Shown here piece by piece: positions 61,420 to 64,000 of a DNA stretch of 64,000 bases; the first letter of the stretch is position 1, and each line of letters opens with the position of its first letter. The stretch is from Kumtagia sp963839725. GTDB lineage: Bacteria; Pseudomonadota; Alphaproteobacteria; Rhizobiales; Rhizobiaceae. The stretch is taken from NCBI GenBank assembly GCA_963839725.1, contig CAWIWT010000046.1, forward strand, positions 124,001 to 188,000, read 5' to 3'. The position numbers and the translations under genes were made by a program. Under the pieces are notes generated by a model that ran no database searches, had not been told where the DNA came from, and worked only from the letters and a program-made list of their open reading frames with translations.

Positions 61420-64000
61420 ATGCGTACAGATACCGGCCAGGTTTTCCGGCTCGAGAATTACCGCCCGAGTGATTATCTGATCCCAAAGACCAGCCTGCGA
61501 TTCCAGCTGTCCCCCGACAGCACGATCGTCACCGCCATATTGACCATAAGGCGGCGCGGCACCGCGGCGCGCAACGCACCGCTGATGCTGAATGGCGACG
61601 GGCTGGTGCTGCGCTCTGTCGCGATAAGCGGCAAGCCACTCTCCCCAAACGCTTTCTCGGCAACGCCCGACCAGTTGGTCGTGCACGCGCCACCATCGGC
61701 AAACCAGTTCGAACTAACGCTCGTGACCGAGATCGCGCCGTCGAAGAACACGGTGCTTATGGGGCTTTATCGGTCGAGCGGCGTTTACTGCACCCAATGC
61801 GAGGCTGAAGGCTTTCGTCGTATCACCTATTTCCTCGACCGTCCTGATATCCTGTCCGTTTACACCGTTCGCATCGAAGCCTTGCGCAGCGAAGCGCCGC
61901 TGCTGCTTTCCAACGGCAATCCGGTCGAGCGCGGCGACCTTGGCGATGGGCGCCATTTCGCGGTGTGGGATGATCCGTTCCCCAAGCCGTCCTACCTGTT
62001 CGCGCTTGTCGCCGGCGATCTGGGCGCTGTCCTCGACGAGTTCGTGACAATGTCGGGCCGCAGGGTCGAGCTTGGCATCTATGTCGAACATGGCAAGGAG
62101 CGGCTTGCCGCCTATGCGATGGATTCGCTCAAGCGCTCGATGAAATGGGACGAGGAGGTGTTCGGGCGCGAGTATGATCTCGACGTTTTCAACATCGTCG
62201 CTGTCTCGGACTTCAACATGGGCGCGATGGAGAACAAGGGCCTCAACATCTTCAACGACAAATACGTTCTGGCCGACGAGAACACCGCCACCGACAGCGA
62301 TTTCGCCAATATCGAGGCGATCATCGCGCATGAGTATTTCCACAATTGGACTGGCAACAGAATCACTTGCCGCGACTGGTTTCAGCTTTGCCTCAAGGAA
62401 GGGCTGACGGTTTTCCGCGACCACGAGTTTTCCGCCGACCAGCGCTCGCGCGCGGTCAAGCGCATCGCCGAGGTGCGTACGCTGCGCGCCCATCAGTTCC
62501 CCGAAGATCAGGGGCCGCTGGCGCATCCGGTACGGCCGCGCCGCTATCGCGAAATCAACAACTTCTACACGGCGACCGTCTACGAAAAAGGCTCCGAAGT
62601 GGTGCGCATGATCCGCACCATCCTTGGCGCCGATGCGTTCCGAAAGGGAATGGACGTCTATTTCGAACGTCATGACGGCGATGCGGCGACAATCGAGGAT
62701 TTCCTGAAGGCATTCGAGGATGCCTCGGGACGCGACCTGTCGCAGTTCGCACTTTGGTATCATCAGGCGGGCACTCCCAACCTGACGGTCACTTCCGCGC
62801 ATGATGCGGCGGCGAACACGTTCACATTGCAGATCGAGCAATCGGTGCCGCCGACCCCGTCGGAGAGCCGCAAGCGGCTGATGCATATTCCACTGCAGTT
62901 CGGACTGGTCGGCGCCGACGGCAAAGACCTTCGCTATTCGTCGGTCGAGGGCGCCTCCATCGAGAACGGCGTCATCCATTTGCGCAAGCGCCGGCATTCG
63001 ATCCGCTTCTCCGGCGTCGCGGAGCGCCCGGCGGTGTCGCTCAACCGCGGTTTCTCCGCACCGGTGACGCTGTCGATCGAGCAAAAGCCCGAGGATCACC
63101 TGTTCCTCGCAAATCACGACAGCGATGCGTTTTCGCGCTGGCAGGCGTTCAATTCGGTGATGACCGATGCGCTGATTGCCGGATCGAAGCAAGTGCTGGG
63201 CGGTCGTGCGCCGGAGTTCGTGCCGGCCATCGCCGACTTGGCTGGAGCCATCGCCGCGAACGACGGGCTGGAGCATGCTTTCCGCGCGCTAGCGCTGACG
63301 CCACCCGGCGAGGCCGACATTGCCCGCGAGATGGGCAGCAACATCGATCCCGACGCGATCTTTGCTGCGCGCGAGGCGCTGGTGCGCTCGACCGCCGAAC
63401 GCAACCGCCAGCATTTTGCCGCCGTCTACAATGGCCTGAGGGATGATCGCCCCTTCAGTCCGGACGCCGCCAGCGCCGGCCGGCGGGCACTGCGCAATGT
63501 CCTGCTCGATTATCTCTCCGCACTGGAGGGCGGCGCGGGCCTTGCTTTGAAGCATTTCACTTCGGCGAGCAACATGACCGATCGCGCCGGAGCGCTGACC
63601 GTGCTGGCCTACCGCCACTTTGATTCACCCGAAGCCCGGAAGGCTTTGGCGGCGTTCGAGAAATCCTTTTCGGGCGACGCGCTGGTCATGGACAAGTGGT
63701 TCGCCATCCAGGCTGCGGCGCCGGGTTCTGGAGCGGTCGAGGCGGTGCGGAAGCTCGCGGCGCATCCGGCCTTTTCGGTTGGCAATCCGAACCGTCTGCG
63801 TTCGTTGTTCGGCACCTTCTTCAGTGGCAATCAAACCGGCTTCCATCGCGCCGACGGCGCCGGCTATGCGCTGTTTGCCGAGACGATCCTCGAAATCGAG
63901 AAGCGCAATCCGCAAGTCGCCGCGCGCCTCGCCACGGGCCTCAGGTCATGGCGTTCGCTGGAACCGAGGCGCCAGGAACTGGCGCGCAAGGCGCTGGTAA
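61420..64000 (+). CDS. pepN: Aminopeptidase N (partial, cut by window end)
   Basis: The frame is open from ATG 61420 to the window edge (860 codons) without a stop; the family is ~880 residues, so only the last few are missing. PepN removes N-terminal residues from peptides. Motifs are the exopeptidase GAMEN site in FNMGAMENKGLNIFNDKYVL (about residue 270) and the zinc site in IIAHEYFHNWTGNRITCRDW (HEYFH, with the distal Glu in CLKEGLTVFRDHEF). An N-terminal beta domain, a catalytic domain, an Ig-like domain and the start of the helical C-terminal domain are all present. It is divergent from the CoxL-like gene across 179 bp. Confidence 0.96.
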   Translation, partial: MRTDTGQVFRLENYRPSDYLIPKTSLRFQLSPDSTIVTAILTIRRRGTAARNAPLMLNGDGLVLRSVAISGKPLSPNAFSATPDQLVVHAPPSANQFELTLVTEIAPSKNTVLMGLYRSSGVYCTQCEAEGFRRITYFLDRPDILSVYTVRIEALRSEAPLLLSNGNPVERGDLGDGRHFAVWDDPFPKPSYLFALVAGDLGAVLDEFVTMSGRRVELGIYVEHGKERLAAYAMDSLKRSMKWDEEVFGREYDLDVFNIVAVSDFNMGAMENKGLNIFNDKYVLADENTATDSDFANIEAIIAHEYFHNWTGNRITCRDWFQLCLKEGLTVFRDHEFSADQRSRAVKRIAEVRTLRAHQFPEDQGPLAHPVRPRRYREINNFYTATVYEKGSEVVRMIRTILGADAFRKGMDVYFERHDGDAATIEDFLKAFEDASGRDLSQFALWYHQAGTPNLTVTSAHDAAANTFTLQIEQSVPPTPSESRKRLMHIPLQFGLVGADGKDLRYSSVEGASIENGVIHLRKRRHSIRFSGVAERPAVSLNRGFSAPVTLSIEQKPEDHLFLANHDSDAFSRWQAFNSVMTDALIAGSKQVLGGRAPEFVPAIADLAGAIAANDGLEHAFRALALTPPGEADIAREMGSNIDPDAIFAAREALVRSTAERNRQHFAAVYNGLRDDRPFSPDAASAGRRALRNVLLDYLSALEGGAGLALKHFTSASNMTDRAGALTVLAYRHFDSPEARKALAAFEKSFSGDALVMDKWFAIQAAAPGSGAVEAVRKLAAHPAFSVGNPNRLRSLFGTFFSGNQTGFHRADGAGYALFAETILEIEKRNPQVAARLATGLRSWRSLEPRRQELARKALV

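Noticed and set aside
61714..63276. A 520-codon minus-strand open frame opposite pepN
   Set aside because: The plus strand encodes intact aminopeptidase N with GAMEN and HEYFH motifs; the antisense frame is a composition artefact.

Overview
The window is GC-rich chromosomal DNA from an alphaproteobacterium of the Hyphomicrobiales (Rhizobiales), most like Mesorhizobium or a close Phyllobacteriaceae relative. The evidence is the gene order rpoZ - rsh - pyrE - acpS - lepB - rnc - era, an Omp2b-type porin, a RIME1-like rhizobial palindromic repeat, and products typical of that group (ECF42-type sigma factor with a YCII partner, DUF922 proteases, DUF2339 protein, form II CoxL). No phage, conjugation, CRISPR, rRNA or transposase genes were found. 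Genus assignment is inference.

Layout. 0-1 kb: an anti-sigma factor (cut by the window edge) and its ECF sigma factor. 1.2-7.8 kb: DUF2339 membrane protein (frameshifted), thioesterase, recO, DMT transporter, SDR with a divergent TetR regulator. 7.8-14 kb: the housekeeping run era-rnc-lepB-acpS-pyrE-rsh-rpoZ on the minus strand, with a terminator between rpoZ and rsh. 14-22.3 kb: NYN protein, GH25 lysozyme, smpB, dapA, soluble lytic transglycosylase, alpha/beta hydrolase, porin (frameshifted), tRNA-Ser(GCT). 22.6-28.8 kb: NarX/NarL-like two-component pair, Gly/Ser-repeat protein, a large DUF4114/RTX calcium-binding protein, an isoprenylcysteine-methyltransferase-like membrane protein. 28.9-33.3 kb: a sugar ABC importer operon with an SDR dehydrogenase and a GNAT. 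33.5-38 kb: small Cys-motif secreted protein, orphan LuxR regulator, YghU-like GST, a transporter remnant, PLP aminotransferase, acylphosphatase. 38-46.6 kb: ECF42 sigma/YCII pair, then leucine/isovalerate catabolism (ivd, mccB, mccA) interleaved with a GST and a VOC protein. 46.6-64 kb: LivK-type binding protein, small proteins, AMP nucleosidase, two DUF922 paralogues around an EEP nuclease/phosphatase, ETF-ubiquinone oxidoreductase, an unusual uracil-DNA glycosylase, DMT transporter, CoxL-like subunit, and the start of aminopeptidase N.

How genes work together. LivK (branched-chain amino acid uptake), isovaleryl-CoA dehydrogenase, methylcrotonyl-CoA carboxylase and ETF-QO (which takes electrons from acyl-CoA dehydrogenases through ETF) are parts of one leucine-oxidation route, although they are not one operon. 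The sugar ABC genes plus the SDR probably import and oxidise one sugar or polyol.

Most unusual features. (1) Single-base frameshifts are concentrated at 39.1-46.3 kb, touching nearly every gene there. This is either decay of the leucine pathway or a local sequence-quality problem, and the sequence alone cannot decide. (2) Four short inverted-repeat elements lie in the last third of the window. One is inserted inside mccA and a RIME1-like one sits in frame inside a tautomerase remnant. (3) There is a small secreted protein with three C-x-G-x-N-C motifs. (4) There is a uracil-DNA glycosylase without the Fe-S cysteines of families 4/5. No clear new multi-gene system was found.
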